Below, piece after piece: positions 17,892-28,177 of a stretch of 64,000 nucleotides of DNA. The stretch covers positions 146,381 to 210,380 of the forward strand of contig CAXTAT010000005.1 of assembly GCA_964242415.1 (NCBI GenBank). Reading direction: 5' to 3'. Origin of the DNA: DASWOJ01 sp964242415. Lineage in GTDB: Bacteria > Pseudomonadota > Alphaproteobacteria > Acetobacterales > Acetobacteraceae. Position 1 is the first letter of the stretch; each line of letters begins with the position of its first letter. The notes under the pieces are model-generated. The model did not search any database. It was given only the letters and a program-made list of their open reading frames with translations, and had not been told where the DNA came from. Both the position numbers and the translations under genes were made by a program.

Positions 17892-18246
17892 AGCCGTTCT
17901 CCTGTATTTTCACCGAAATGGATGCGTCAAGCCTGCATGCCGGATTGCAGCCCTTGCATCGCCGGTCAGAACGAAGCGTGAGTCTCAATATCGTTCGGCG
18001 CAACACCTAAATTGCACTCGCGCTGTTGTCATGTCAGCTTTTGTCAGTTTCCCGCCTGAATGGCGTTGGACAACGGCTCCAACCCGGTACAAGCCCAATT
18101 AGGCGCTTTCACCGCAGATTAATCAAATGAAGCAGCAAAGCGGGAAATTCCCAAAGCTCAGGCCCGCCCCCCGCCCGGCCTCGCCGGCCAGGCTCGCCGC
18201 CGGCACCCCATCATCGCCGCTCATGCACGCCGCCCAGCGGCCCGCA
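17892..18246. other. 355 bp gap upstream of the rhodopsin gene
   Basis: This is AT-richer than its surroundings and codes for nothing I can support. It must hold the rhodopsin promoter, since the gene reads away from it, as well as the 3' end of the pheC-like transcript. The only clear signal is the ribosome binding site next to the rhodopsin start. Short direct matches TGTCATGTCAG and TTTTGTCAG (around 18028-18048) could be an operator, but this is weak. Confidence 0.35.
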
Positions 18247-19008
18247 TCAGGGCTCCCGCAGCGCCACGGCCAGCACGCGGTCAAGGTCGCCGCTGGCCCG
18301 CTCCTGCGCCAGCCAGCCATCGACCGCGGCAACCAGCTCGGCGTCGCGCGGCAGCAGATAGGCCTTCTCCAGCCGGGTGAACGGCGCGGCGACATGCGCG
18401 GGGCACAGCTCCGGGTGCAGCACGCTCTGATGGTCAGCCTCGATCCCATCGGTGACCATGACATCGGCGCGGTTGGCCAGGATCTCGTCGAACACGGTCG
18501 CGTTATCCGTGTGCACCGTCAGGGTGGCCCGGCGGAAGTTGGCGCGGGCGAACTCCTCATTGGCGGCGCCCGGGTTCACCACCACGCGCACGCCGGGCTG
18601 GTCGATGGCGGCGATGCTGGTAAATCGGTCCTGGTCGGCGCAGCGGGCCACCGGGCGTTTGCCATCCACGAACGTCACGGCGGAAAAGGCGCCGGCCGCC
18701 GCGCGGGGCGCGTTGACCGAAATGCCGCCCATGGCCACGTCGAACCGCTGCGCGACGAAGTCGGGCAGCAACGACGCCCAGGTCGTGGGCACGATCTCCA
18801 GCCTGACGCCCAGGGCGCCGGCCAGGCGCCGGGCCATGGTGATGTCGGCGCCGGTGTAGCTGCCGTCCGGTTGACGGAAGGTGAACGGCTTGTAGTCGCC
18901 CGTCGTGCCCACCCGCAGCACGCCGCGGGCCTGGATGCCGTCAAAAGCCTCCCCGGCCTGGGCGGCAACCGGCGCCAGGCACAGCAGGGCAACGAGCCAG
19001 CGAACCAT
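18247..19008 (-). CDS. pheC: Periplasmic cyclohexadienyl (prephenate/arogenate) dehydratase-like protein
   Basis: Signal peptide (MVRWLVALLCLAPVAAQA) followed by a periplasmic-binding-protein fold of ~235 aa. Sequence blocks match PheC closely: VLRVGTTGDYKPFTFR, FDVAMGGISVNAPR, VVNPGAANEEFARAN, DVMVTDGIEADHQ (catalytic Glu region), HPELC and EKAYLLPRD. PheC makes phenylpyruvate or phenylalanine outside the cytoplasm. Sensory or transport binding proteins share the fold, and no ABC transporter genes are adjacent, which favours the enzyme. It lies 20 bp downstream of tRNA-Arg. Confidence 0.75.
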   Translation of the reverse strand: MVRWLVALLCLAPVAAQAGEAFDGIQARGVLRVGTTGDYKPFTFRQPDGSYTGADITMARRLAGALGVRLEIVPTTWASLLPDFVAQRFDVAMGGISVNAPRAAAGAFSAVTFVDGKRPVARCADQDRFTSIAAIDQPGVRVVVNPGAANEEFARANFRRATLTVHTDNATVFDEILANRADVMVTDGIEADHQSVLHPELCPAHVAAPFTRLEKAYLLPRDAELVAAVDGWLAQERASGDLDRVLAVALREP

Positions 19009-19028
19009 GGCGCCATCCAGGATGGGGG

Positions 19029-19105
19029 TGGCGCGCCCTGAGGGATTCGAACCCCCGACATGCGGATTAGAAGGCCGCCGCTCTATCCAACTGAGCTAAG
19101 GGCGC
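19029..19105 (-). tRNA. tRNA-Arg (anticodon UCU)
   Basis: Full cloverleaf on the minus strand: acceptor GCGCCCT/AGGGCGC, D-arm AGCTCAGTTGGATAGAGC, anticodon loop CTTCTAA (UCU), T-arm GGGGGTTCGAATCCCTC, discriminator G and an encoded CCA. 77 nt including CCA. Confidence 0.95.
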
Positions 19106-19159
19106 GTGCTCAGCAGCATACTGCTGCTCGCCGGCATGCTGCCAGCCGCAAGCATACCG

Positions 19160-19468
19160 CTAATGCGTCCAGTTTTCACTCCGCCCATAGCGAAAATTAT
19201 CGGCATACGCCTTCGGCTTGATCGGGCGCTGGGCCGGCGGCACCTCCAGGTCATAGGTGATGCCATGCTTGTCGGCATACGCGACCGCGTCCTCCGGCTT
19301 GTCGAAGCGCAGGCTGACGGAGCCGAGCGTGTCGCCGCTGCCCCACCACCCCATCAGGGGATCGTTCAGCTCGCGCTCGGATGGCTGGTATTGTAGCACC
19401 CAGTTGCCGACGCCGGTCTGGCCGGACGAGTTTGCATTCTTCTGCTGCTGGAAGATGCGGGCGCGCAT
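19160..19468 (-). CDS. NADH dehydrogenase accessory subunit, NDUFS4 type
   Basis: A 102 aa protein matching the ETC complex I NDUFS4 family: RIFQQQKNANSSGQTGVGNW at the N-terminus, WWGSGDTLGSVSLRF in the middle, and the C-terminal KPKAYADNFRYGRSENWTH. It is an accessory subunit of the respiratory NADH:quinone oxidoreductase, restricted to alphaproteobacteria and mitochondria, so it is a useful taxonomic marker. It stands alone between two tRNA genes. Confidence 0.93.
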   Translation of the reverse strand: MRARIFQQQKNANSSGQTGVGNWVLQYQPSERELNDPLMGWWGSGDTLGSVSLRFDKPEDAVAYADKHGITYDLEVPPAQRPIKPKAYADNFRYGRSENWTH

Positions 19469-19520
19469 CGGTGGCTTCCTTCTGGCTTACGCTGGCTGAC
19501 TTAGGCCGGCTGAAACAGGC

Positions 19521-19597
19521 TGGTCGGGGCGGCCGGACTCGAACCGGCGGCCTCGTGTACCCAAAACACGCGCGCTACCAGGCTGCGCCACGCCCCG
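19521..19597 (-). tRNA. tRNA-Pro (anticodon UGG)
   Basis: Cloverleaf on the minus strand: acceptor CGGGGCG/CGCCCCG, D-arm GCGCAGCCTGGTAGCGC, anticodon stem CGTGT/ACACG around TTTGGGT (UGG), T-arm GCCGGTTCGAGTCCGGC, encoded CCA. 77 nt. Confidence 0.95.
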
Positions 19598-19796
19598 GAC
19601 CTGTGGGCAACCTAGGTTCCATCCCCCCGCGGTGCAAGGACGCATCGGCCGGGGCTGCCGCTTGACGGCGCCCCTACCTCAGATGCCGAGCCTGCGTGAC
19701 AGCCTTACCCTTCTTGACAGCCTCGGGGGCCACCAGTAGCAAGCGCGCGCCGTCCCGATGCGGTTCCCCTATGGGCCGGGGCCGCGAGGGACGCAC

Positions 19797-20105
19797 ATGA
19801 GCAACGAAGAAGGCGGCTCGTTCGAGGAGCGGCTGCGGGCGGCCCGGACCAAGCAGGGGCTGGACGCCGCACCTCCGGCGGCAAGCTCGGCCGGCACCGC
19901 AAGCCCCATGGGCATCGGCGTCCGTGTCGGGGTCGAGCTGGTGTCGGCGCTGGCGGTGTCGGTGGCCATTGGGTGGGCGCTGGACCACTGGCTGCACACG
20001 ACGCCGTTGTTCATCGGCCTGTTCGTCCTGCTGGGCGGCGCGGCTGGGGTGGCGAATGTCTGGCGTCTGATGATGCCGAAAAAGGGCGCGGCCGGGCCGC
20101 GGTAA
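19797..20105 (+). CDS. atpI: ATP synthase protein I (AtpI-like assembly factor)
   Basis: A 102 aa protein with two membrane segments (GVRVGVELVSALAVSVAIGW and PLFIGLFVLLGGAAGVANV). It is the AtpQ/AtpI-type Mg2+/c-ring assembly factor that heads alphaproteobacterial F0 operons. The ATG at 19797 with CGAGGG upstream was chosen over an in-frame ATG 13 codons earlier. It is followed 88 bp later by atpB. Confidence 0.88.
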   Translation: MSNEEGGSFEERLRAARTKQGLDAAPPAASSAGTASPMGIGVRVGVELVSALAVSVAIGWALDHWLHTTPLFIGLFVLLGGAAGVANVWRLMMPKKGAAGPR

Positions 20106-20193
20106 CAAAGGCGGTCGTGGCCGCAGTAGCAAGGGCGGCCGTGGCCGCGACAAGAAGCTGCGGCGCAGGCTGCAGGTTGGGAAGGGCAGGAAG

Positions 20194-20946
20194 TTGGCGG
20201 CGGACTCCAAGATCGACGCGCTCGGCCAGTTCGAGCTGCACACCTCGCTGGGCGGCCTCGGTCGCTCGGTGAACTTCACCAACTCCAACCTGATGATGCT
20301 GCTCGGCGGGGCGATCATCCTGGGCACCCTCTATGTCGGCATGAAGCCCAAGGCCGTCGTGCCCGGCCGCCTGCAATCCCTGGCCGAAATCGCCTACTCC
20401 GGACTGCTCAGCATGTCCGAGGGCAGCATCGGCCCCGAGGGCAAGCGGTTCTTCCCATTCATCTTCACGCTGTTCTTCTTCGTGCTGATGGGCAACCTGC
20501 TGGGGCTGCTGCCCTACAGCTTCACCTACACCAGCCACATCGCCGTCACCTTCGGCCTGGCGCTGCTGGTCATCGTCGTCGTCACCGCGGTGTCCCTCTA
20601 CATCCACGGGCTGCACTTCTTCAGCTACTTCTTCCCCGCCGGCGCGCCAAAGCTGCTGGCGCCGCTGATCATCCCGATCGAGATCATCTCCTACCTGTCG
20701 CGCCCGGTGTCGCTCAGCATCCGCTTGTTCGCCAACATGGTCGCCGGGCACGTGATGTTCGAGGTGTTCGCGACCTTCGTCGTGCTGCTCGCCGGGGCCA
20801 ATGCGTTCGGGTTCATCGGCAGCATCCTGCCGCTGGCGCTCAACGTCGTGCTGGTCGGCTTCGAGCTGCTGGTCGCCGCCCTGCAGGCGTATGTGTTCGC
20901 CATCCTCACCTGCATCTACCTGCACGACGCCGTGCACCTGCACTAG
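20194..20946 (+). CDS. atpB: ATP synthase F0 subunit a
   Basis: Proton-channel subunit of F0, 250 aa. The half-channel helix carries the essential Arg in SRPVSLSIRLFANMVAGHV, and GFELLVAALQAYVFAILTCIYL is the conserved last helix. The N-terminus begins DALGQFELHT, as usual. The start is TTG at 20194 preceded by GGGAAGGGCAGG. It is part of atpI-B-E-b'-b; the F1 genes are not in the window, as in most alphaproteobacteria. Confidence 0.96.
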   Translation: MAADSKIDALGQFELHTSLGGLGRSVNFTNSNLMMLLGGAIILGTLYVGMKPKAVVPGRLQSLAEIAYSGLLSMSEGSIGPEGKRFFPFIFTLFFFVLMGNLLGLLPYSFTYTSHIAVTFGLALLVIVVVTAVSLYIHGLHFFSYFFPAGAPKLLAPLIIPIEIISYLSRPVSLSIRLFANMVAGHVMFEVFATFVVLLAGANAFGFIGSILPLALNVVLVGFELLVAALQAYVFAILTCIYLHDAVHLH

Positions 20947-21010
20947 GCAGGGCCCGGCGCCCGCGCGGACCGCTCCACCCCCAACCTCCTATCAACAAAG
21001 GACTGAATTC

Positions 21011-21235
21011 ATGGACGTTCTCGCTGCAAAGGCCCTCGGGGCCGGCCTGGCCGTGATCGCGCTTGCGGGCGTGGGCATCGGCATCGGCAACATCTTCGCC
21101 GCGATGGTGACGTCCGTCGCCCGCAACCCCTCGGCGCGTGACGCCGTGTTCCCCATCGGCATCCTGGGCTTCGCGCTGACGGAGGCCGTGGCGCTGTTCG
21201 CGTTGCTGATCGCCTTCCTGATCCTGTTCACCTAA
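21011..21235 (+). CDS. atpE: ATP synthase F0 subunit c
   Basis: A 74 aa two-helix hairpin forming the rotor ring. The glycine-rich first helix (GVGIGIGNIF), the polar loop ARNPSARD and the ion-binding carboxylate Glu58 (LTEAVALFALLIAF) are present. No Na+-type ligand set is apparent, so it is a proton ring. ATG at 21011 sits behind AAAGGA. Confidence 0.96.
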   Translation: MDVLAAKALGAGLAVIALAGVGIGIGNIFAAMVTSVARNPSARDAVFPIGILGFALTEAVALFALLIAFLILFT

Positions 21236-21293
21236 GGCCTGCCGGGGCCGGCCCGCCGGCCCCATCCGCCCAAAGGCCACCAGGAAGCACACG

Positions 21294-21791
21294 ATGCCGC
21301 AGCTCGACTTCTCCAACCCGCTCACCCTGTCGCAAGTCGTCTGGATGGCGATCATCTTCGGGCTGCTGTACTACATACTCGCCCGCTACGCCCTGCCCCA
21401 GGTGGCAAGCGTCGTCGAGGGCCGGGCGCACCGCATCACCCGCGACCTCGACAGCGCGCGGGCGTCCAAGGCGCAGTCCGACGCCGCAGTGGCCGAGATC
21501 GCCGAGGCCAGCCGCAAGGCCGCCGCCGACGGCCAGGCCGCCATCAGCCAAGCCGTCGCACAGGCCAAGGCCGAGGCCGCCGAGCAGTCCCGCGCCGCCG
21601 AGGAACGGCTGAATGCCCAGCTCGCCGTGGCCGAGCAGCGCATCGGCGAGGCCCGCGCCTCCGCGATGGGCGCGCTGCGCCAGGTGGCGACGGAAACCGC
21701 CAGCATGGTCGTCACCCGGCTGACCGGGCAGCAGGCCGACGCCGCCTCGGTTGACGCCGCCATCAGCCACGTCATGTCAGCCCGCGGCTAG
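21294..21791 (+). CDS. atpF2: ATP synthase F0 subunit b' (peripheral stalk)
   Basis: A 165 aa protein with one N-terminal membrane helix (LSQVVWMAIIFGLLYYILARYALPQV) and a long Ala/Glu/Arg coiled coil. PLTLSQVVWMAIIFGLLYY is typical of b'. It lies between atpE and the second b-type gene, making the b/b' heterodimer of alphaproteobacteria. Ten bases separate it from atpF. AGGAAGCACACG precedes the ATG. Confidence 0.93.
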   Translation: MPQLDFSNPLTLSQVVWMAIIFGLLYYILARYALPQVASVVEGRAHRITRDLDSARASKAQSDAAVAEIAEASRKAAADGQAAISQAVAQAKAEAAEQSRAAEERLNAQLAVAEQRIGEARASAMGALRQVATETASMVVTRLTGQQADAASVDAAISHVMSARG

Positions 21792-21800
21792 GACTCCATA

Positions 21801-22307
21801 ATGCACGAGCACGGCAGCCTGCTGGCCGACCCCCGCCTCTGGGTCGGCGTCGCCTTCACCATCTTCTTCCTGATCTTCGGCGGGCGGGCGTGGAACTCCA
21901 CGACGAAGATGCTCGACGGCCGCGCCGCCGGCATCCGCCACGAGCTGGACGAGGCCTCCCGCCTGCGCCGCGACGCCGAGGCCATGCTCGCCGAGGCCAC
22001 CGCCCGGCGTGAGGCGGCTCTGCGGGATGCCCAGGCCATGCTGACCCAGGCCCGGGCCGAGGCGCAGCGCGTCGCCGACGCCGCCCGCGCCGACGCCGCC
22101 ACCGCCGCGGCCCGGCGCGAGCAGCTCGCCATGGACCGCATCGCCGCCGCCGAAAAGGCCGCCGTGACCGACGTGCGCCTCGCCGCCGCCGACATCGCCG
22201 CCCGCGCCGCCGAGCAGGTGATCCGCACGGGCCTGTCGGCCGAGACCGACGCCCACCTGATCGACCGCGCCATCCAGGGCCTCCCCGCCGCATTGCGCGC
22301 CGCGTAA
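21801..22307 (+). CDS. atpF: ATP synthase F0 subunit b
   Basis: A 168 aa protein with one N-terminal helix (RLWVGVAFTIFFLIFGGRAW) followed by a coiled coil starting MLDGRAAGIRHELDEASRLR. Forms the peripheral stalk with b'. It ends the F0 operon and is followed after 3 bp by a palindromic repeat that may terminate it. Confidence 0.94.
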   Translation: MHEHGSLLADPRLWVGVAFTIFFLIFGGRAWNSTTKMLDGRAAGIRHELDEASRLRRDAEAMLAEATARREAALRDAQAMLTQARAEAQRVADAARADAATAAARREQLAMDRIAAAEKAAVTDVRLAAADIAARAAEQVIRTGLSAETDAHLIDRAIQGLPAALRAA

Positions 22308-22310
22308 CTG

Positions 22311-22443
22311 CTCCCTCTCCCTCCGGGAGAGGGCCGGGGTGAGGGAAGCGGCAAGCGCCAAGCCTCGCCAGGTTGAGAGCGGACCGCTTTCTCGCATCAC
22401 CAAGCTCAGTCCCCCCGGCCCAAAGGAAGCAGGCAAGCAGCAG
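22311..22443. repeat. Family-1 palindromic intergenic repeat
   Basis: A perfect left arm (CCCTCCGGGAGAGGG, GGGGTGAGGG) starts 3 bp behind the atpF stop. The right arm (about 22411-22443, CCCCCCGGCCCAAAGG...AAGCAG) is recognisable only by position and AAGCAG; its hairpin is lost. The following gene is on the same strand. Confidence 0.65.
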
Positions 22444-22574
22444 TGCCCCCACGCTGCGGGCGTTCGGCCCAGCCGCCTGCCGAAGCTGAACGGCACACTC
22501 CTAGGCCCACCCTTTCCATTTGCGAGGCGTCGCGCCTCGTGCCTATCGTTTTCCGTCACACGGCAGGGGACCTC

Positions 22575-24170
22575 ATGCACAAACCTCGCATTGCACTGGC
22601 CGCTTTTCTTCTCGCCGGCCTGCTGACGATGGGTCTGCTGGCAACGCCGCTGCACGCCGCCACGTTCCGCTGGGCCAACGACGGCGACGCGAACAGCATG
22701 GACCCCTACGTCCGCAACGAGACGTTCCTGCTCACCTTCACCCAGAACATCTACGACCCCCTGGTGCGGCGCGACCGCGACCTCAAGGTCGAGCCGGCGC
22801 TGGCCGAAAGCTGGGAGCAGCCGGACGCCACCACCTGGCGCTTCCACTTGCGGCACGGCGTCAAGTTCCAGGGCGGCGAACCCTTCACCGCCGACGACGT
22901 GCTGTTCAGCTACCGTCGGGTGACCGGCCCCAACAGCCAGCTCAACGCCATCATGGCCACGGTGCAGGAGGTGAAGAAGGTCGATGACTTCACCGTGGAC
23001 TTCATCACCAAGGCGCCCGACCCGATCCTCGTGCAGAACCTCACCACCTGGGCCATGATGTCCAAGGTCTGGTGCGAGGCGCACAACGCCGCCCAGCCCG
23101 CCGACCTCACCAACGTCAAGGAAGAGAACTTCGCCACCCGCAACGCCAACGGCACCGGCCCCTTTATCCTGGAGGTGCGGGAGCCCGACCGCCGCACCAC
23201 GCTCCGCAACAACCCGGGCTGGTGGGACAAGGCGCCCGGCAACGTCACCGACGTGCAGTTCAACGTCATCAGCAACGCCAGCACCCGCGTGGCGGCGCTG
23301 CTGTCGGGCGACGTGGACATGATCTACAGCGTGCCGCCGCAGGACATCGACCGGCTGCAGCACACCGAGGGGGTCAAGGTGCTGATCGGCCCGGAGCTGC
23401 GCACGATCTTCCTGGGCTTCGACACCCTGCGCCCGGAGCTGCTGAAGTCCGACGTAAAAGGCAAAAACCCGTTCCAGGATCAGCGGGTGCGCCGGGCATT
23501 CTACGAGGCCATCGACGTAAAGGCGATCCAGTCGCGGGTGATGCGCGGCCAGTCCCGCCCGACCGGGCTGATGTACGGGCCGGGGATCAACGGCTTCACC
23601 GCCGCAACCGACACCCGCCTGCCCTATGACCCCGAGGCGGCGAAGCATCTGCTGGCCGAGGCAGGTTACCCGCAGGGGTTCGGCGTGACGATGGACTGCC
23701 CGAACGACCGCTACGTGAACGACGAGGCAATCTGCCAGGCGGTGACCGCCATGCTGGCGCGGGTCGGCGTGAAGGTGACGCTGAACGCGCAGACCCGGCT
23801 GAAGTACTTCTCGGAAATCAACAACCCCAACTACCACACCAGCTTCTACCTGCTGGGTTGGACGCCCAACACGTATGACGCGCACAACGCGTTCTTCAAC
23901 CTGCTGGGCACCCGCAACGGCGTGCGCGGGGTGATCAACGACGGCGGCTGGTCCAACCCCGAGTTCGACGCGCTGGTCGACAAGATCGCCGTCGAGGAGG
24001 ACAAGGCCAAGCGGCAGTCGATGATCGAGCAGGCATCGGCGATGGTGCGCGACCAAGTGCCGGCGATCCCCATCCACCAGCAGACCGTGGTGTGGGCAAC
24101 GCGCAGCAACATCGAGCTGCAGCAGTTAGCCGACAACACCTTCCCGCTGCGCCTCGTCACGGTAAAGTAA
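22575..24170 (+). CDS. Oligopeptide/dipeptide ABC transporter substrate-binding protein
   Basis: SBP family 5 protein of 531 aa. A signal peptide (MHKPRIALAAFLLAGLLTMG...LHA) is followed by the lobe motif FRWANDGDANSMDPYVRNE. Family markers include LVRRDRDLKVEPALAESWEQ, WRFHLRHGVKFQGGEPFTADDVLFSYRR and AFYEAIDVKAIQSRVMRGQ. The ATG at 22575 has AGGGGACC upstream. No DppBCDF permease or ATPase genes adjoin it, so it is an orphan and must share a transporter encoded elsewhere. The ligand is not determined. Confidence 0.93.
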   Translation: MHKPRIALAAFLLAGLLTMGLLATPLHAATFRWANDGDANSMDPYVRNETFLLTFTQNIYDPLVRRDRDLKVEPALAESWEQPDATTWRFHLRHGVKFQGGEPFTADDVLFSYRRVTGPNSQLNAIMATVQEVKKVDDFTVDFITKAPDPILVQNLTTWAMMSKVWCEAHNAAQPADLTNVKEENFATRNANGTGPFILEVREPDRRTTLRNNPGWWDKAPGNVTDVQFNVISNASTRVAALLSGDVDMIYSVPPQDIDRLQHTEGVKVLIGPELRTIFLGFDTLRPELLKSDVKGKNPFQDQRVRRAFYEAIDVKAIQSRVMRGQSRPTGLMYGPGINGFTAATDTRLPYDPEAAKHLLAEAGYPQGFGVTMDCPNDRYVNDEAICQAVTAMLARVGVKVTLNAQTRLKYFSEINNPNYHTSFYLLGWTPNTYDAHNAFFNLLGTRNGVRGVINDGGWSNPEFDALVDKIAVEEDKAKRQSMIEQASAMVRDQVPAIPIHQQTVVWATRSNIELQQLADNTFPLRLVTVK

Positions 24171-24189
24171 ATCCACGCTGCGCTGCCTG

Positions 24190-24333
24190 CTCCCTCTCCC
24201 TCCGGGAGAGGGCCGGGGTGAGGGAAGCGGCATGCACCGCGTCGAGTTACGGGCGTGCGAGATGCCTGTTCAGCATGAAGGCTGGTGCCTGCGGCTTCCC
24301 ACATCCCAATCCTCTCCCAAACCGGGAGAGGAA
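24190..24333. repeat. Family-1 palindromic intergenic repeat
   Basis: Left arm with perfect CCCTCCGGGAGAGGG hairpin directly behind the binding-protein stop. Right arm (24310-24333) is an 8 bp hairpin CCTCTCCC-AAACC-GGGAGAGG just behind the stop of the convergent lipoprotein gene. Confidence 0.75.
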
Positions 24334-24341
24334 GCAAAAGG

Positions 24342-24596
24342 CTACCGAACCACGCCAAAAGAAGGCGCCCCAAGACCAGGGCAACTGCATTGGGCACCCA
24401 GAGGACCCGGCGCCACCTGACACACATAGGCACCAGCCGAGCACGTCGTGCCAGCATACTGCCCCTCCCGCGGCGCCACATAGACCGTGCCCGTCCCCCC
24501 ACCAAACGGCGCGATCGCCCCCGGCGCCACGTAGCACCCGCCAAGCAACAACACCGCAAGCAGGGCCAGGCAGCGGGCAAACGTCACATCGGGCAT
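24342..24596 (-). CDS. Small lipoprotein
   Basis: An 84 aa protein with a lipobox: MPDVTFARCLALLAVLLLGGC, cleavage before the Cys at residue 21. The mature part is Gly-rich with four further cysteines (TTCSAGAYVC, QCSC) and ends GLGAPSFG. The start at 24596 was chosen because it gives the lipoprotein signal; the longer frame enters ilvC. It follows ilvC on the same strand (47 bp). Function unknown. Confidence 0.7.
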   Translation of the reverse strand: MPDVTFARCLALLAVLLLGGCYVAPGAIAPFGGGTGTVYVAPREGQYAGTTCSAGAYVCQVAPGPLGAQCSCPGLGAPSFGVVR

Positions 24597-24643
24597 GGCG
24601 GCCTCCAAAGGGGTCCGCCACCCCCAACGTTGCGCAGACGGCT

Positions 24644-25663
24644 TTAGTTCTTCGCCCGGTCCACCAGGCGGTTCTGCGCGATCCACGGCATCATCGCCCG
24701 CAGGCGCTCGCCGACGTGCTCGATGGGGTGCTCGCTCATCCGCCGCCGCGTGGCCTTGAAGCTGGCCTGGTTGGTGCGGTTCTCCAGCATCCAGTCGCGC
24801 GCGAACCGGCCGGACTGGATGTCCTCCAGCACCCGCTTCATCTCCGCCTTGGTCTCCGCGGTGACGATGCGCGGACCCGTGACATACTCGCCATACTCGG
24901 CGGTGTTGCTGATCGAGTAGTTCATGTTGGCGATGCCGCCCTCATAGATCAGATCGACGATCAGCTTCACCTCGTGCAGGCACTCGAAGTACGCCATCTC
25001 CGGCGCGTACCCGGCCTCGACCAGCGTCTCGTACCCCGCCTTGATCAGCTCCACCAAGCCACCGCACAGCACCACCTGCTCGCCGAACAGGTCGGTCTCG
25101 CACTCCTCCTTGAACGTGGTCTCGATGATCCCCGCCCGCCCGCCACCGATGGCGCTGGCATAACTGAGGGCAATCTCCAACGCGTTGCCGCTGCTGTCCT
25201 GCGCCACCGCCACCAGGCAAGGCACGCCGCCGCCGCGCTGGTACTCGCTGCGCACGGTATGGCCGGGACCCTTCGGCGCAATCATGAACACATCGATGTC
25301 CGGCCGCGGGTCCAGCAGATTAAAATGCACATTGAGCCCATGCGCGAACGCCAGCGCAGCGCCGGGCTTCATGTTAGGGGCAAGCTTCTCGCGATACAGG
25401 TCGCCCTGCCCCTCGTCGGGGGTCAGCACCATGACCACGTCGGCCCACTTGGCGCACTCGGCGGGGTCCATGACCTGCAGGCCCGCGTTCTCCGCCTTGG
25501 CAACGCCGGCACTGCCGGGCCGCAGCCCAACCGCCAGCTCAGGGCAGCCGCTGTCCTTCAGGTTGAGCGCATGGGCATGCCCCTGGCTGCCGAAGCCGAT
25601 GATGGCGACCCGCTTGCCCTTGATCAGGTTCACGTCGGCGTCGCGGTCGTAATAGACGCGCAT
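24644..25663 (-). CDS. ilvC: Ketol-acid reductoisomerase, class I
   Basis: Second common enzyme of isoleucine/valine biosynthesis, NADPH and Mg2+ dependent; 339 aa, class I length. The nucleotide site reads VAIIGFGSQGHAHALNLKDSG. Metal ligands lie in the knotted C-terminal domain (ETDLFGEQVVLCGG, FECLHEVKLIVDLIYEGG), and the NTAEYGEYVTG signature is intact. It is third in the ilvB-ilvH-ilvC order, separated from ilvH by 170 bp with a repeat. Confidence 0.97.
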   Translation of the reverse strand: MRVYYDRDADVNLIKGKRVAIIGFGSQGHAHALNLKDSGCPELAVGLRPGSAGVAKAENAGLQVMDPAECAKWADVVMVLTPDEGQGDLYREKLAPNMKPGAALAFAHGLNVHFNLLDPRPDIDVFMIAPKGPGHTVRSEYQRGGGVPCLVAVAQDSSGNALEIALSYASAIGGGRAGIIETTFKEECETDLFGEQVVLCGGLVELIKAGYETLVEAGYAPEMAYFECLHEVKLIVDLIYEGGIANMNYSISNTAEYGEYVTGPRIVTAETKAEMKRVLEDIQSGRFARDWMLENRTNQASFKATRRRMSEHPIEHVGERLRAMMPWIAQNRLVDRAKN

Positions 25664-25751
25664 GGATGATTCTCTTTCACTGTGTAGAATGGTTGGGGTT
25701 CTAGCGGCTGCGGGGCGGATGGCTAGGCTCTACGCGCCGCCGCGGATACCG

Positions 25752-25822
25752 TTATTGCGGCACGGCAATCCAGGGGCGGCCAGCGCGGTCCTTGCGGCCC
25801 TGGACCGCCCCGCACTATAAAG
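25752..25822. repeat. Degenerate family-2 palindromic repeat
   Basis: GTTATTGCGGCACGGCAATCCAGG followed about 35 bp later by its inverted match CCTGGACCGCCCCGCA. It is shorter and more diverged than the other copies and lies in the ilvH-ilvC gap. Confidence 0.5.
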
Positions 25823-25833
25823 CCCAGCGCCGG

Positions 25834-26363
25834 TCAGAGCATCCGTGTCCCGCGCGCCATGGCGGCCACCCCGGTGCGCGACACCTCGGCCAAGCCCATC
25901 GGCGCCATCAGCGCAATGAAGCTCTCCACCTTGTCGCTGGCCCCGGTCAGCTCGAACACGAAGCTGCCCACGGTGGCGTCGATCACCCGGGCGCGGAACG
26001 CCTCGGCGATGCGCAGCGCCTCCGACCGGTCGGCGCCGCCGCTGACCACCTTCACCAACGCCAGCTCCCGCGCCAGGTGCGGCCCCTCCCGCGTCAGGTC
26101 GGCCACCCGGTGCACGGGCACCAGCCGGTCAAGCTGCGCCTTGATCTGCTCAATCACCATCGGCGTGCCGGAGGTGACGATGTTGATGCGGCTGCGCGCC
26201 CCATCGGCGTCCACCGGGGCAACGGTCAGGCTGTCGATATTATACCCGCGCCCGGCGAACAGCCCGATCACCCGGGCCAGCACGCCCGACTCGTTCTCGA
26301 CCAGCACGCTGATCGTCGCCGACTGCTGCCCGGCCTCCAACACCCTCGCCCCTGGAACGGTGC

Positions 26364-26367
<4 letters not shown>
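25834..26367 (-). CDS. ilvH: Acetolactate synthase small (regulatory) subunit
   Basis: A 177 aa protein with an ACT domain (TISVLVENESGVLARVIGLFAGRGYNIDSLTVAP), which binds valine for feedback control, and the C-terminal IlvH domain (LALVKVVSG ... FRARVIDATVGSFVFELTG). Its ATG overlaps the ilvB stop by 4 bp, so the two subunits are translationally coupled. Confidence 0.96.
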
Positions 26368-28145
<1,778 letters not shown>

Positions 28146-28177
28146 TGTGCTCTCCTTGGGCCGGCGGCTTCGCAGCT

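Noticed and set aside
17895..17930. A -35/-10 pair for the rhodopsin gene (TTGACG at 17925-17930, 17 bp spacer, ATACAG)
   Set aside because: The predicted transcript would start within about 4 bases of the start codon and omit the strong ribosome binding site, so the match is probably chance.
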